Assembly (NCBI GenBank): GCA_945861625.1
Contig: CAMAVI010000035.1
Span: forward strand, 1-34,732
Source: Candidatus Sulfopaludibacter sp. SbA3
Lineage (GTDB): Bacteria > Acidobacteriota > Terriglobia > Bryobacterales > Bryobacteraceae
DNA: 34,732 nt
Direction of reading: 5' to 3'
The notes beneath the pieces are model-generated. The model was not told the DNA's origin. It searched no databases and was given only the letters and a program-made list of their open reading frames with translations. Every line of letters begins with the position of its first letter. Within the stretch, counting starts at the first letter, position 1. The position numbers and the translations under genes are program-made. Positions 34,254-34,732 of the stretch are shown piece by piece.

Positions 34254-34388
34254 GTTTGGCTGGGCTCCATTCTGGTCTGTAAAATATTGATATGATGGGA
34301 GATGCGTTCAAAGCGATGCTTGCCTCCATTCGACCCGTTTGGGGCTGTTTGGCTGATTCCGCACACAGTCCGCACACAAAAGCACACA
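34254..34388. repeat. Short direct repeats beside the tRNA fragment
   Basis: GCACACA occurs at 34361-34367, 34372-34378 and 34382-34388, that is at 11- and 10-bp spacing, about one helical turn. GTTTGGCTG occurs at 34254-34262 and 34347-34355. Repeats like these next to an attachment site could be integrase arm or accessory sites. The stretch 34233-34624 has no convincing gene; the small open frames there are probably chance. Confidence 0.45.
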
Positions 34389-34576
34389 AAAGCTGACTCG
34401 CAATAGCACTCTCAGATATGTCCGAAGTCTGTAGCTGTCTATTTCGGGCGGACTACAAAGATGTCTTTTCACCCGCCCGGGCATACCAGTCACGCCTACC
34501 AAGGCCCATTTTGACATCGCTCCCCCTTTACGAAATGGTTGGGTATTGCGCGTCCAGGGTCCTCGGCGCTACTTCG

Positions 34577-34621
34577 CCGTTCCGCGGCGCGTGTCAACGA
34601 CTTTGAGACACTCCGGAACGG
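34577..34621. repeat. Inverted repeats just beyond the IS3 transposase stop
   Basis: CCGTTCCG (34577-34584) and CGGAACGG (34614-34621) are an 8-bp inverted pair. Inside it, GTGTC and GACAC form a 5-bp pair around AACGACTTTGA. The segment beginning TGTCAACGACTTTGAGACA at 34592 could be the terminal inverted repeat of the IS, or the whole could be a transcription-ending hairpin. The other IS end is outside the window, so this cannot be settled here. Confidence 0.45.
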
Positions 34622-34624
34622 AGA

Positions 34625-34732
34625 TTAGTGAGTATTTTCGTCTGAGTTGAGGGGTTTGTTGATCCAGACCTCCTTGGGAAGTGGCAGCGGGGTTGGGGGC
34701 CGGCGGACGAAGCGGTCGGGGTGTGCCGCGTA
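34625..34732 (-). CDS. C-terminus of an IS3-family transposase (OrfB), truncated by the window
   Basis: The last 35 residues before a TAA (34627-34625). AAHPDRFVRRPPTPLPLP followed by VWINKP is the standard tail of IS3-group integrase-type transposases, where HPERFV and a Pro-rich segment end in WINPP or WINKP. Most of the gene lies beyond the right edge, so its integrity is unknown. It places an insertion sequence inside or beside the tRNA-Leu-linked element. Confidence 0.75.
   Translation of the reverse strand, partial: YAAHPDRFVRRPPTPLPLPKEVWINKPLNSDENTH

Noticed and set aside
34176..34260. An intact tRNA-Leu gene
   Set aside because: The bases beyond the anticodon loop do not contain the D-arm or the GCGGATG acceptor strand, so only the 3' part is present.
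34308..34517. 69-codon minus frame and 62-codon plus frame at 34418-34606
   Set aside because: No recognisable domain, no Shine-Dalgarno sequence and unusual composition; the region is better explained as element-end DNA.

Overview
The window looks like chromosomal DNA from an Acidobacteriota bacterium, most likely close to the Solibacter/Bryobacter group. I infer this from the high-GC, densely packed genes and the kinds of proteins present: a GT-C-like polytopic protein, tandem TPR metallopeptidases, exported VOC and HAD proteins, and Acidobacteria-style RND pumps. I could not run a taxonomic search. Genes are often joined by ATGA/GTGA overlaps, and convergent genes end within a few bases of each other or overlap.

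Layout. 1-72: start of a gene running off the left edge, possibly a transposase. 146-3270 (minus): an MsbA-like ABC exporter, then a type I-beta DAHP synthase (aroF). Between them lies what reads as a complete ribosome-mediated attenuator: promoter, 17-codon leader peptide rich in Phe, Tyr and Trp, alternative hairpins and an intrinsic terminator. 3310-9607 (plus): a DUF72 protein, a Tat-exported HAD dehalogenase-like protein, and an RND pump with its adaptor. 9609-11141 (minus): a large polytopic membrane protein. 11240-15921 (plus): a CusF-like lipoprotein, a two-domain cyclophilin and two tandem paralogous zinc-peptidase/TPR proteins. 15927-23716: a soluble NAD-dependent formate dehydrogenase locus. 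It has fdhD and a DinB-like gene on minus, fdsG-fdsB-fdsA-fdsD on plus, and a convergent OFA-type (oxalate/formate) MFS transporter preceded by an overlooked 38-residue membrane protein. 23861-25967: an unrecognised 205-residue protein, a low-molecular-weight phosphatase and an NDP-sugar epimerase. 26129-28286 (plus): purC, cvpA and a phosphoglycolate-phosphatase-like HAD. 28371-34120: an accessory catabolic-looking region with a carboxymuconolactone-decarboxylase-like protein, a metallo-beta-lactamase-fold hydrolase, an ACS-type MFS transporter, a VOC protein, an SDR and an AbfD/HpaB-like flavoprotein. 34176-34732: the 3' part of a tRNA-Leu(CAG), best read as an attachment-site duplication, then non-coding sequence with phased repeats, then the C-terminus of an IS3-family transposase. 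The window therefore ends in a mobile element.

How the parts work together. The attenuator would couple entry into the shikimate pathway to charging of Phe, Tyr and Trp tRNAs. The formate block supplies a complete FdsGBAD enzyme, the FdhD factor that activates its molybdenum cofactor, and a probable oxalate/formate carrier. Several starts (1318, 3270, 14107, 17270, 31228) lie only 6-8 nt after a -10-like hexamer and have no clear Shine-Dalgarno sequence, which suggests leaderless mRNAs. Other genes have good Shine-Dalgarno sequences.

The longest gene-free stretch, 34233-34624, holds only repeats and a hairpin that I can point to.
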